A stretch of 64,000 bases of DNA from Morinoia aosen (lineage: Eukaryota; Arthropoda; Malacostraca; Amphipoda; Talitridae), in the NCBI GenBank assembly GCA_030386875.1, contig CM059557.1:61272514-61336513 (forward strand), in the 5' to 3' direction. The notes beneath the pieces are model-generated. The model did not search any database. It was not told the origin of the DNA and saw nothing but the letters and a program-made list of their open reading frames with translations. Both the position numbers and the translations under genes were made by a program. Positions 45,625 to 57,840 of the stretch are shown here, one piece after another (positions within the stretch are counted from its first letter, which is position 1; every line of letters starts with the position of its first letter).

Positions 45625-47525
45625 ATGATGTTCTTCGTGGTTTTGATTTTTCCAGACTTACAAATCGATGTGCATTATCATCATTGCTGTAGTTTGAACT
45701 CTAACATCTCAAACATTTTATTTTATAAGCACCCTTCCAATATAACTGGACGAAAGAGAACGAGAAATGTAGACAAGTGGGAAAGAGACACAGCAAAGCG
45801 GAAGCGAAATAGTGGAGAAGAATATGTCAGCAATGTTTCTAAATGCGTCGTAGGAAGGCGCAGTCCTGAAGAAGTATGTTCATGCAAGAAAACATGTTTT
45901 GTGAAAATAGGTGGGGCGGAAAATGTTACGCCAAAATTCAAATCATTTTAGAAAACAGGAAATTACATTAAGCAAAATAGATACGTACAGAAATTTGTTT
46001 CTAAGAGCTTGCAAAAGAGAACAGAGCAGAAGATATGCAATTACATACCGTGTAATGTCCGAGAGGGAAACTTTCCAAGTTTGTAAAAAACTTTCCTAAA
46101 TTTTCGTGGAATTTCTCATGAACGAGTTTTAAATGCTCTGAAGAAAGAAAATAAGCAAAATGTTCTTCAGATCGATCTTAGGGGAAAGAACATTACTAGA
46201 AATGAAGTTGATGAAAGACAAAGAGCAAAAGTTAGAGGGCACATTGAAGTACTTCCTTCTTTCACAAGTCATTATCCATGAGCTCATTCTCACAATAAAC
46301 TTTATTTGCGTACAGGTAGTCTGACGTCTTTGAGAAGTATTTTTCAAGCTTATAATGTTTGGATGCTAGAATATTATCCGGAAGAAACACTCGTGAGCGT
46401 TGGCTATTACAGACGAGTATTCACATCATACAACATCAGATTCTGCCCTCTAAAATTAGACACTTGTACAACTTGTGACAGACTGAATATGAACCTTTAG
46501 AACTCGAACGATGTGAAAACGAAGGGCACTATGAGAGTGCTTGAAATTGCAAATAAATATGGCGAACGAGCATAGACAAATCGTGAATTTCTTCAAGAAA
46601 AACAATTCCAATCTATTTGCAATTTGTGAAAATTTGCGACGAACTCATTCAACTCCGACGCTTACCTCAGGAACTGCGAATTACAAACGTAAAATGTGGA
46701 CCTACAATTTAAGCATTTTTTATTTGAAAACGAATCGGCCTCCCATGTATGTGTCGGATGAACTGAAAGCAAAGCGAGGCAGCATTGAGATACCAAGCTG
46801 TCCTTACCATTGGATCGGAGAAAATACTCAAACCCAGTAGGGAAAACAACTGTAAGTTTTTCCGATAATAAATTATTATTTCTCTGGACAAAATCAGAAC
46901 ACAAACCTTGTATCAATGTAGCTCGAAAAGATACAGTGGTGTATTTAATTGTATACAACACGTTTACCTGATAGTTGGGCTCTCTGCTATGCCTTGTTTG
47001 GACAAATTGAACCAAATATAAAGATGCATTACACCAATGCAATTTACACAAAGCATGATTGTATCAAAGCAATAGTAACATCGGTGTCACAGCGTTTTGT
47101 AGATATGGATATGCAACAATCTGACTTTCTGGATTTTGAAGAATTGCAAAAGACTGTTGTAAAGCAAAAATCACCTTTTGCTAAGTTCATAGACTCCAGA
47201 ACATAGCGATTGGTCAACAGTACAAGGACGAGTTTGTTATTCATATGATGAACAACAAAAGTTCTTCGATTGGGCCCATGTCAGATTGCAAAAGGGGAAA
47301 AAATCTTCTGACTTGACCTAGCAAACATTCCCCTGCTGCCAAAGTATTCGCAAATAGTGTCCTTACCAAATGATAAAGTAAAAGACCTCAAATACATGAC
47401 TGGATTGATGCCTTGCATTCACAGTCATTATTACAAAAATATGCTTGAAAAAGCGAACAAAATCAAAATGCCGATTACAATGAAGAAGATTCTGACGAAG
47501 ATGATAGTTTAGATTACGTAACATA
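45625..47525 (+). pseudogene. Decayed gene of an uncharacterised insect mobile-element family
   Basis: Successive fragments in changing frames follow, in correct order, a protein family I recognise from many insect genomes but cannot name: RKRTRN-x-x-KW-R with EEY and a cysteine cluster (45750-45905); a K-R-x-x-RRYAITY...VCK block (about 46010-46090); DLRGKN...VRGHIE-LPSF-SHY, then YYRRVF and DTCTTCD (46170-46485); NYKRKMWTYNLSIF and KAKRG-IEIPSC (about 46680-46800); a GQNQN-like remnant (about 46890); DFLDFEELQ (47125); and a C-terminal HYYKN. Stops and frameshifts occur every 100-400 bp and an acidic tail ends near 47525. I suspect it was a transposase, based on its multicopy spread; no terminal repeats found. 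Confidence 0.6.
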
Positions 47526-47529
47526 AGTA

Positions 47530-50500
47530 CCATAAATAAATATTACCGTGGCAAATATTCTTGAAAATACTTGTAATTTGATTTGGTGTTGATGTATCAA
47601 CGATATCTTTAACTTAAAGTTTTTCCGTTACTTTTATATCCACAACACTGATCTTGTGGTTTATGTGCGAGTGAAAATCTGGTGAAAATTTTGAACTTTA
47701 TTTTGAAATGATATTGTAAGATTATAATTACATTTATATATATAATAATACTCTTCAATTACACGATTATTTAAACCCATTTAAAATTTCAAAGTTCTGT
47801 TAATTCTAAGAAAGGATCTTTACGCCCTAAATACTTTACCTCTTGTGATAGAAAAGGTATAAAACGGCTCTTACGTCGTTCATCCACCGAACGCATCACT
47901 TAGAATATCATGCCCGTGCTAGAACGTTATGTCGGAGCTGAAACGCACCAAAATCGTTTAAAGGCTTATATACAACCCATTCTCCTTCAATCGTTATTGA
48001 TAGCCCGTTTTCTTCCTTCGTTTGCTGGTGATTTGTCCTCTATTTTCAAGGTGTATCTGTTTTACTATTTCTGCTACACTCCCTTTTGACAAGCACTGCA
48101 ATACATGCGCTTTATCGCTCGTTTGTTCACTATTATTGATTTTTGCTGTCCCATCTACGCAGTTATTACAGCTCCTGGCAGTTTTAAACCGATTTCTTAT
48201 ATTTTTGCTTTAGATCACGCCTGGAGTATTGCTCTGGAGTGTTAGACTGATGGAATTCACTAAACAAATTACTTTTTTTATTTATTTAGGAAAACGACCG
48301 AACACAAAAAAGGTTATGGAGACAGGAGTTATAACACCAGTATTTTGATACATTAATTTTTGTTTATATTTATACGATATTTTTTAGTTTATTATATATA
48401 CTGAAAAGAAACGTCTAGGGATGGAGTCATCTCTAAAGAATAAAAGGAAAGATACTTGTCAAATCATAATGTTTAATAACATAAGAAATTAAAATTTATT
48501 AACGTTGAAATCAGAATTCATGACTTCTTTACAGCAAAACAGACCACAAAGAACGCAACAATTAGGCTATACATTCAAATGAATATATGAGCGTTTGTAC
48601 AATGTACACTCCATTCATCTATCTCAAAACCTACCACAGACGACTAAAGACTTAGCACAGAATAAGAATTGTATTTTAAACTAAATTGCTGGTTTATGCT
48701 TTCCGGAAATGTTGTCAAATTGTATCAAGCTAGAAAAACTTAAGTTTATAAACAATATAATAAAAGCTGAACTTTGATCAGAATCTTTATGAGAGCAACA
48801 TTTTCAAATTGACAATTGATGAGTCTTTCTTTGCACTGACTTTAGTTCCAAAATTTTACCGATAGGCATGAGAGTACCAGCTGACGATCTCACAACAAAG
48901 TCATCTCTACGCAAAAAAGGAAGATGAACATATTCACCAATCAGTTCGTAAACATCGCTCGCGACTCTCTGGTTCTTCGAGGTTTATGTATTGAATGAAA
49001 ACGTTTCATGAGGTGGAAGGCATATTTTCATTAAAGGAAAACTGATCGCGTCTTTCCGAGGTTAGTTTAACGAACGCGTTTGATAACGAACAAACTTTGG
49101 TCGTGTGCAGCTCTCTCATAGAAAACCGTATTCATTCGGCTGATGACTGGTAAACTTACACTAAATCAAACGAGTTTTTTCAAACTGCTGTCGGCCAGAA
49201 AGCAACTGGAGGAAACATAGATACCAACTGCTGGAGGTATTTTTTATTTCATTCCGTCATTATCGGGACGCTCGTCATTTCGCTGAAAAATATAGGATAT
49301 GTTATCCGAAAATTAAATAGAGCTCATTTGTTTTGGTGCATTTTCGTCCCTCACATTGACGCACTGTTTTTGTGCGTGTTGACCTGGAGTAAACATCGTC
49401 GTGGAAGTTTTTCCTCCTTCGCCAGACAATCAGTTCGATAACCAGTTTTCTGATGGGATAAAAAGTAGTCAAAAGCACTATTTTGCATTGTTACTCACCC
49501 TTCAAGTGTATCAATAAAAACCGGTCAACTCAAGTGCGGCTCACATAACATGGTGTGAAGAGTATGAAAGACAAGAAAATTGAATTATGAAAAATTTGAA
49601 GTTATTCGAGACCTTGCTTTCACCCTTCTACTTACACAATAATTTCGTATCTATTGTGCCCTTTTTCTCAATCGTCTCAAAATCCTCGGTAGCTCATGAA
49701 TGAGTGATTGCATGCTTGGAATCTTTTCCAAAAAGTTCCCAGCTAGCAGTGCAGTCTTTTATTCGTAGAGATAGTCCTTTTACTCTGAAAGCTCTTACAC
49801 GAATGTGACAGTATTCGAAACAGTGAACTATTCCACTTGTGCTGACGTGGCTGACGTGTTAACGAAAACGAAACGATTTGCAGCAATAACTGCATTAACT
49901 TCAAAGACTTTAATTGCATTTTTCGGTTTAATTACGTTTGTTTTGATGTAATCGCGTTCATCAGCGAAAACAAAATATGGATCCTTATTAAAATGTAAAA
50001 ATCTATGAATTAACATCGTTTAGGTAAACATCCGTCAACGTTGAAGCAATATTTTTGCATCGGTAAGAGTTCCTTGTGTCTTTTGCATCCTCAGACTTGC
50101 GTTTTAACTATTCGCTGACACAACATTCTAGTTTTCCTGAAGTTACTTAGAGCAACCGAGCGTCACATAAGGGCATCGAGCATTTCTTGAATGTTTGTCA
50201 GCCTCAAAAAAATGGAGAGCGCTTCGTCGAGCGGCCGTTTTCCTTACAAGCTATTATTGTTGACACAGTCAACAAGGGCCACCAACGATATCAGACTTTG
50301 ATGGCTAGTTGTGTAAATTTAGTTAGCATGCTCTTACTCCCCGCAGTTCAAAGAAGTACCTTCCAATGTTGTTCGTTCTGCAAGACCAGAATGAAAAATT
50401 TTTGAATTGAAATTGATGTTTTCAATTTTATTGAATATTGTCGTTATACATTCGGCGTTAAATGAAAACGCAATCGTAAGCCTTGTAGTGCCGTAACTTT

Positions 50501-50780
50501 CAACATGAATAAAATTTATTTTATAACTGACATTTTTGTGTTGGTTTCATGGGCAGAAACGCGCAAAACCTCTCGCTCTTCGCTTGCTGCGTCACATAGT
50601 TTGAAAGGAAGCGCGTCTATTGCAGCATCATTTGTTGATACCGAAGGTTTCAGTTGGTTGCAGCGCTCATATCTTTAATATCGTTTTCATTCGTTGGTCC
50701 CATCTGCGAAAATGGAAGAATTAAGCGTCACTAGTGGAAAAATAAACTAAATTAAGTATTATCTGATAGTAAATGCATAT
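47530..50780. other. Long stretch without recognised gene
   Basis: Mostly AT-rich. No domain, inverted ends or splice-supported frame recognised. At 50712 an ATG opens a 12-codon frame (MEELSVTSGK...) just upstream of the MITE at 50783; it may be the start of something interrupted. Confidence 0.4.
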
Positions 50781-50782
50781 AA

Positions 50783-50979
50783 AGCGGCCCATAGACGATC
50801 AATTTTATTGTCAATATAATTGACAATGATGGAATATAGACAATTTAATTGATCGTCTGTGGGCTTGATCGACGACCGTCAATTAATTGACTTAGTGGGC
50901 AAAAATAATTTCATCAATATATTGAGTCAATGATATTGACAATTTTATTGACAATAAAATTGATCGTCTATGGGCCGCT
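50783..50979. mobile_element. 197-bp Harbinger MITE, TAA duplication
   Basis: Near-perfect terminal inverted repeats of about 33 bp (AGCGGCCCATAGACGATCAA... and reverse complement), with further inverted ATTGAC/GTCAAT repeats inside. TAA flanks both ends (50780-50782, 50980-50982). Clean ends suggest a fairly recent insertion. Same family as 34775-35430. Confidence 0.9.
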
Positions 50980-50982
50980 TAA

Positions 50983-51214
50983 GACGCAAATAATTTTTGG
51001 TGAACTATCGCTATTTGACAAACGGAGAAATTCTTGTCATTTTGTGAAAAGAAATGAGATGTTCTTCGTCGATCAAAAGTATTCCAACGATAAATTTGTC
51101 GAAACAAGCATGAAGATGTGGGTAAAACGGCCTTTTGCTCTTAATACGCAATCACAGTCAAGTTTTAGGCAAGGTGTCGGAGAATTATATGAACAAACTG
51201 TTGGAGCAAGTTAA
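50983..51214 (+). other. Unassigned open frame next to the MITE
   Basis: About 75 open codons with a coding-like composition (FDKRRNSCHF..., MKMWVKRPFALN) end at a TAA at 51212-51214. The frame runs back into the MITE, so the original start is lost. No family recognised. It could be the exon of a gene into which the MITE inserted. Confidence 0.25.
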
Positions 51215-51789
51215 GGATAACAAACATGAAATCTGAATCAGTTTATTATAAATATTCCTCGGCAATACGACACGTTGCAGTTCTCCAAGGAAACAGGAAA
51301 CGGGAACAAACAAACTTGCGAGCGCACACGCACCAACATAACTGCATGAGGAAATTACCACTAAATGAAGGATTTTCTAATGAACCTTGTTTTATGCAGT
51401 ATTGAAGGTATAACAGCAGAATTAACATTAGATTTTAAACCAAAACTCCTACCAAAGAGAAAGAATATGAAGGTTTAAACTTTATTTCTGAGCGCTCCTT
51501 GAGAAGGATGACATTTAAAAGAGCCAGCAACAGATGCAGATGCAGCAGCTGGGGTATTATTAGATGATTGGTTCGATTCGTCCTAATGAAGGGTAAACAA
51601 ATTTAGTTCGAGGAAGTCAGCGAGTAGTTCACACTACATTATTTTCGTTTTGGGGGCAAATTTTGTCACATACTTTATCTCTTGCCGAAGAAGAGCGCTA
51701 TGACTCATAGAGTTAGAAGAGTAAATCAGTAAGAGGTGTCAGTCCAGGGTAAGCATGCGATTATTAGAGTTACAAATAGCCATAATCTA

Positions 51790-51990
51790 CTTAAACAGGT
51801 AATTGGCCCTAAGGCACGTTTAAGGTTTAAGGTTAAATGGCCCTAGGGCACGGTCAATGTTTAAGGCTAAATGGCCCTAAGGTTTCAGGTCAAATGACTT
51901 TAGGGCTAGGGCACGGTCAATTTTTAAGGTTAAATAACCCTAAGGTTTCAGGTCAAATGGCCCTAATGCACGGTCAATCCCAATTGAAAA
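51790..51990. repeat. Minisatellite of GGTTAAATGGCCCTA units
   Basis: TTTAAGGTTAAATGGCCCTA, GGTTTCAGGTCAAATG and GGGCACGGTCAAT alternate three to four times with a higher-order period of roughly 60 bp. A single related unit lies at 62681-62735. Confidence 0.75.
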
Positions 51991-52201
51991 TTAAGGCCGT
52001 ATCGCCGGTTGATTAGGGTTGGCAATAGGGTTGTGTTTTGGTTAGGATACGCGCGGTTTAGAGGTTAAAAGTCCAATTTATCGGATACAAAACACTTGCG
52101 AATCACTCTTGTTCCGCCTTACCTACCGGCCGTGTACCGGCTCGGAACCAGATTCGAATCGCGGCTGACCGTCCATGAATTATAAGTAGAAATATCGCTC
52201 C

Positions 52202-52353
52202 CAGTTGCACGTGCATCGCCTCACGGGATGTACAATATTACACTGGAAGCTTTGTATCTTAAAATACATTCACACTTAATGCATTGTGAATGTATTGACC
52301 CATAAGCTCAGTACAATATTGTACATCCAATGAGATCGATGCACGTGCAACTG
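52202..52353. repeat. Imperfect 150-bp inverted repeat (small MITE-like)
   Basis: CAGTTGCACGTGCATCG ... GGATGTACAATATTA on the left pairs with the reverse complement of the right half; the centre has AATACATTCAC / GTGAATGTATT. No clear target duplication. Confidence 0.6.
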
Positions 52354-52649
52354 TGAGCTCAGGTACATAAGACGATACATTAGAAAGGACAAGGAATCCC
52401 GCTCTTTCTTCATCTTTTATTACAATAACTAAACATTCTCTACATGAAAATTTACATGAATATCTAACTTCCATTAATTACAGCCTTCCCACCAAAGGCA
52501 CACCAAAATAATATAGCAATTATACATAAAATCACAATCCGTTTAAAATGCTGCATGTAACAAACAAAATTAATATCAACTACATAAACATAAGGATGGG
52601 AATGAATTTCCATTTCACAAAGTTCCCCTTCAACGCTCGTTTACATTAT

Positions 52650-53276
52650 AGATTAGATTATTGGTTAATTTAAGCCTCCCTATCCGCATCATATGCGATC
52701 AAAAAGAGAGGAAAAGGAAGGCACCATTTAGTCTGGAAGCAACACGTGGACTATGTTTTGGGACATGCGTGTGCCACTAGGTAAATTGCTAATTTGCATA
52801 CCGGCCTAAATGAATAGCACTTCCATAATTTCACTACCTTTTTCAGAATTGATTATAGCATACCTGGTAAAAATTATTGTACACATATTTTTCACACATT
52901 TATGAAGAACATGAATAGATTTGAGCAGTACAGTCGGTTTCTAAATTCTGCTACTCACAACCTAACTGAACCAACCGTAGCAATTGCACAAACGTAGTCA
53001 ACGTTTTAAAGGGAACGCGGAATCTGTGCAGAAAGGGTAGAAAAACAGTAAGTAGAGAAAAAGTTCATGATACAAAATCAAAGTTGAAGAAGAAAGTACT
53101 AAGTGTTAAAAAACAGGACGCAGTAAACCGAAAATAGGTGGTCCTTAGATAACATAAACATTTTATTTCAACAAAGAGATGGCCTGCTTGACTCTTAGCT
53201 CGGGCCTTCACATTTTTCTCCCTAGGAGCGCGAGTTCCCATAGATACAATAGTTGTATCCCTCTGAGGAGCGTCTA
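52650..53276 (-). repeat. Dispersed repeat family, copy 3 (inverted)
   Basis: Inverse of the 8330-8690 copy: TTTAAGCCTCCCTATCCGCA near 52670, a unique insertion of about 270 bp (52740-53010), then GGGAACGCGGAATC, GTTCATGATACAA, and GATACAATAGTTGTATCC at 53245. Confidence 0.6.
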
Positions 53277-53287
53277 CATTATTTCGC

Positions 53288-54563
53288 GTGTCCCACAAAA
53301 ATGTCCCCGGATTTTTAAATGATTACATCTCCGCTTTAAATTAACACAATTAAAATGTATTTTTTTCACAACTTAGTATATTTTTTTCAGTTTCGAACAG
53401 TCTAATTTTTTGAGAATCGTTTAATAACCACTTCACTGAGATCGATTTACTGAGAGAGGTAGAAAAACTAATGGTTCAAAGGAAAGGTTTGAAAAACAAC
53501 AACACCACTGTTCTTCTCCGTTTCTCAATACCTACTGTTAGAAATAATTTCACAATGGTTGAAGGCTCGAATTCTGGGTTTTGCCTTCATAGTTATAGGT
53601 CAATAATTTGACACTCTCGTGAACCACAGTTCCTTCCTTGATGAAAGATAGTAGTGTTGGACGAAGAATTAAACACCACAAGTTTTTCGTTCACGGTTCA
53701 CATGGTTTTATTCGGTCAAGTAGCTACTAATAAGTTACCGAGAAGTTAACAATAAATTATCCGTATGCTACTCGTAAACTAGTTTCAAATTATTGTGAGA
53801 AATGGTCTGCAACAAAGAAAAGTACAATGGATTTAGCTAGAAGTATTTCAGAGTATTAATACAAAGTATCAATAGGAATGGCTATTTCAATATATCACAA
53901 TTGCAATAATTCTAGTTTGGGAAGACCGCGACGCGGTCTTCCAACGACTGGAACGTAGTGAAAGCATCAGAGCCAATGGACTAACCTAAAATTATTCTAC
54001 TAAGGCAACTCTAATTCTAAGAAACACGGAGCGCGGTAACAATGGTGTATCCTACATACCACCCAGTATTTAAACCACCAAGTATTTAATGGAACGAAAA
54101 ACTGTGAAAAAGTTCAGAGAGCAATTAAAGAAAAATTCCCCGAAAGGTACTCGTCCGATAAAAAAAACTGTGTATCGCACAGTTAAAAAATTAGAAAGGA
54201 AATTAAATGCTCTAACTTTGTCACACTTTTTCGTTGCTTCATATTCTAATACGATGGAAATTATTTGATCGTTAGTGAGCTGCATTTTAGGTGTCTTCAA
54301 ATGATGAAATTAGGATGTAAGTAATGTATTGAGAAACGAAGAACACCAGCGTTGTTTTGAAAACTTTTCCTTAGAACAATTAGTTTTTTCCACCTGTTTC
54401 AGCAAGTCGATCACTGTAAAGTAGTTATTAAACGATTTTCAAAAACTTACATTATCCAAAAGGGAACAAAATTCATGGCATTGTGAAAAAAAGATATTTC
54501 TTATATGTTAATTCAAAGCGGAGATATATTCAATTAAAAAGTCGGGGAATTTTTGTAGGACAC
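53288..54563. mobile_element. Non-autonomous element with long (about 270 bp) imperfect inverted ends
   Basis: GTGTCCCACAAAAATGTCCC at 53288 pairs with the reverse complement of the right end (GTGTCCTACAAAAATTCCCC), continuing through ATCTCCGCTTT-AATTAAC, GAATCGTTTAATAAC, GATCGA-TT-CTGA and CGTTTCTCAATAC to about 53560 and 54290. The right end continues as GGACACCCGGTATA, suggesting a mariner-like TA target; the left flank is degraded. The 1.28-kb interior codes for nothing recognisable. Confidence 0.7.
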
Positions 54564-54572
54564 CCGGTATAT

Positions 54573-55968
54573 ACAGGGTGTTGTGTGATGCGATGCACAT
54601 ATTTTAACCATATACAGATAACCGCAAAATAAAACGATTTTCATGAGTGACAGAACCCTCAAAACTTCTTTGTTTTCGAGAAATGATGACGTGAAATAAT
54701 TATAAATTCTCATAGGAATAGCCTGATGCGCGCGCCAAAAGATTTTACTCGTTGGCTGCATGTCAAGCTCACTCTTACGGGAACCTAAAATTATTTCAGG
54801 TCATCATTTCTCGAAAACAAAGAAGTTTTGAGGTTTTTGTCACCCATGAAAATCGTTTTATTTTGCGTTTTTCTGTATTTGGTTACAATATGTGCATTGA
54901 ATTACACAACCCAGGTAGCAAGAAATTATTAGGCCAATATTGGGTTGATAATTTTTTATTGACCTGATATTGGAATCTTGGATTACAATATTAGGCTAAT
55001 AACAAGACAATATCGAAAAAATATATATTTATTTATGATATCAACTTGTTATTGGGACAATGTAGTAAATAGTTTTATTTCTAATATTAAACTAACAGTG
55101 TATATATATGTACGATATTCATATAAGTGGAAACTATCTCATAATAATTAAAAATCTCGCAATTTAATAAAATTTCTAAAAATTTTAATTATTATTGCCC
55201 AAATATTGGGTTGATATTGTACGCCAATAATACGGAGTAATTTGTTTAAGGAAACACCTCAATATCAAGTCAATAGTGACACAGTAATTAGCTGATACAG
55301 GGTTAAAAATAAGTTATTATTGGGGCAATATATTCTACCAATATCCACTTGATGTCAGAAAATAGGTATTGGGCCTGTAGTACCCTACTTTAGTTACCCC
55401 TCAAACTCAGTTCTAGTCCATTTGTGTTCAGTAATACTAATACGTGTAAATGTAAAATTATCAGAGAGGAAAGTGGTAAAAAGTATCAAACGTAAGCCGT
55501 ATAGTAAAACGAGAATAACGTACGAGTGTTTTGTTAAGATCGCTTCTTCAATCGGCGCAAGTGAAACACTGTTACTCAAGCGGCAACAACTCCAGGCGTC
55601 ACATGCATTCCAATAATTCTAAAGGATCATTTCGATATGAATTCTATAGTGACACAATAATTGGCATTGGATTAGTGAAATTATCATTAACTGGGGCCAT
55701 ATGTGTTACAAATATCAACCTATTAGGAATTGAGCATTAAGACAATGTTATTGACGGGAACACTTCATTATCAAGTCAGTATTGACACTATTTAGTTGAT
55801 ATTGGGTTTATGATAATATTGCTATTGGGCCAATATATTTCTCTAATATCAACTGAATTTTCCGAAATAAGGTATTGCCCCAATGTTCATTTTGAACATA
55901 CAGTCAATATTGAGACTGTATATTGGCTCAATATTAGGTCAATAAATTTTGCTACCTGGGAACACCCT
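54573..55968. mobile_element. MITE with TACAGGGTGTT ends, split by a second element
   Basis: Left arm ACAGGGTGTTGTGT-ATGC-ATGCACATATT (54573) and its partner (to 54909) form long arms sharing AAATAAAACGATTTTCATG and AACTTCTTTGTTTTCGAGAAATGATGAC. The last bases of the right arm, AACACCCT, appear only at 55961-55968, after the inserted 54910-55960 element. Removing the insert restores the expected palindrome end. Confidence 0.75.
54910..55960. mobile_element. 1,051-bp element nested in the MITE, AA duplication
   Basis: CCCAGGTAGCAA and its reverse complement TTGCTACCTGGG form the ends, followed by AATTATT/AATAAATT. AA (54908-54909, 55961-55962) is the apparent 2-bp target duplication. The interior is packed with degenerate GGGYCAATATTGGG-like motifs in both orientations. 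It has no coding capacity. Superfamily unknown. Confidence 0.7.
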
Positions 55969-55974
55969 TTATAA

Positions 55975-56005
<31 letters not shown>

Positions 56006-56025
56006 CAGCTATATATATATATAGC

Positions 56026-56054
<29 letters not shown>
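55975..56054. repeat. (TA)n microsatellite with ACAGCTATA interruptions
   Basis: Eighty bases of alternating A and T, broken by ACAT and AGCT steps. Confidence 0.95.
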
Positions 56055-56057
<3 letters not shown>

Positions 56058-57584
56058 TCACGCTATGTTAATAGAGAATTATCTTAGTATATGTGCAATG
56101 GCTCTTTCCTGATGATTTGTAACATTTATACATTTACGATTTTTCTAACTTAATTACTTTGGCTTACAAAAAGAATTGAATGAGGTCCATTGTTTTTTAA
56201 TATCGTTTTTGAGTTGGGATATTTGGAGTACAGAATTATTTATATAATGCACTGCGTCTCCTGTGTGGGGAAACACGTTGCCATGAATGGATGTCCTCTA
56301 AATGTCCCTTATTATCCCCTCTCCCGAACATACCGTTGTTGTATTATGGGAGGCTTAATTGCATTTTGTAAATAAAAACAATCATAATTTTTCTGTACGA
56401 TTCTCGAAAGAAATATAAATTTAATATTACAACTCATGTGTTACAGAGTGGCTACAAAGACCGTTTTTTTCAAATGTGTATTGATGTCACAATAAGTTAC
56501 TTATTTTTACCATATAAATAAGTGTAATTGTATGCCGAGAGCTGACCTTGTATCGACGTCACAATAAGTCACTTATTTTCCCGATATTAATAAGTGCAAA
56601 TGCTGACATTGAACACAAGGTAAGACCAATATGCTTTTTACAGAGCTTTGTATCAGTACCAACAAGAATAGAGAAAAACGCTAGTGATAACCAAAACTCT
56701 TAGTTTTTAATGAAAAATCGATTGCTGTAAATATGTATCATGGCCAAAAAATAGCACTATGTTGTATGGCTTTTGCACTTTTGGGACTTAGCACTCCTAC
56801 AGGGTCCGAGAGAGATGTGCATATGGGTCATTTTATATTGAAATTTTTGATTTGCCTTTTCATGATGGACATTTTTTATTCATTTTTTACTGTCTATGTC
56901 AGCTCGTCTTTCTGTCTTCAACTGTTCTCTTGTTAAATTTGTTTTTCAAGATTTCTAATTTTGGGCATTGAGTCCTGTCCCTATCTATCTGTTCCTATCT
57001 ACCATTTGAGGGTATGGTTTATTGTAAATACTTTTCTGGTTGATAATTGCGCTAGCTAATTTTGCTCTAGTTTTTTCTCTAAAACCGCATTAGTAATGCA
57101 AGGAAATTCTTTTGTGCTATTCTTTTCCTTTTTTTCCATTTGGTTCTCCAATGAAATACTTTTCAGTGTTTGAACTTGTTATATAAAATGCTGTTCAACG
57201 TCCAGCCAATAGACAAACACATTCAGTCAATTATAAGTGCCTACGTATGTAATTTATTAATGATGCATTTATTTTGCAAAAAAAAATTCTGCTGGTCCAT
57301 TGGTCACCCAGCTGATGTAGGGTATTGAAAACTTACATTGTAGCTCTAATTTCATTTATGTTCTTTAATGAAATTTAAAATGTTCCCTGCAGGCAAATCA
57401 TTTCTATAATGTCTAAAATTTTGAGAGATCTATCAAGAATGCTATATATAATGTACATTGTACATGAGCGTTGAAAAGGCATTCTGTACACTTCAGTTGA
57501 TATATCTGTATATTAAGAAAAAAGTAAAATATGATATATTTTACTGATTAATTTCTTGATGTACCTGATATCGAGAATTCGAGA

Positions 57585-57585
<1 letters not shown>
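56055..57585. other. Stretch without recognised gene
   Basis: AT-rich. It contains the 72-bp duplication listed separately. Plus-strand open frames of 61-67 codons at 56190 and 56733 show no domain or splice support. Confidence 0.4.
56477..56620. repeat. Two copies of a 72-bp unit
   Basis: TGTATYGAYGTCACAATAAGT at 56477 and 56549, each followed by ACTTATTTT and ATAAGTG. Each unit includes an AATAAGT-ACTTATT inverted pair. Confidence 0.8.

Positions 57586-57587
<2 letters not shown>

Positions 57588-57621
<34 letters not shown>
57588..57621. repeat. (TA)n microsatellite
   Basis: Uninterrupted TA dinucleotides directly before the large palindrome. Confidence 0.95.
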
Positions 57622-57626
<5 letters not shown>

Positions 57627-57840
57627 GATAAAAAAAATTTGTGAACTTATTTCAAGTACTAGTGGAGAGTTTGGTAAATAAAGATATAGGCAATCAGCTA
57701 TATCAGCTATAATCAGCTATATATCAGCTATATATATATATATATATATAGAGCTGATATATAGCTGATTGCCTATATCTTTATTTACCAAACTCTCCAC
57801 TAGTACTTGAAATAAGTTCACAAATTTTTTTTATCTTTTT
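57622..57840. repeat. Perfect 219-bp palindrome
   Basis: Left arm AAAAAGATAAAAAAAATTTG... (57622 to about 57700) is the exact reverse complement of ...CAAATTTTTTTTATCTTTTT (to 57840), including 8-base homopolymers. The centre has CAGCTATATCAGCTATAATC-type repeats and (TA)n. No coding capacity. Candidate MITE, cruciform or hairpin RNA precursor. Confidence 0.9.
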
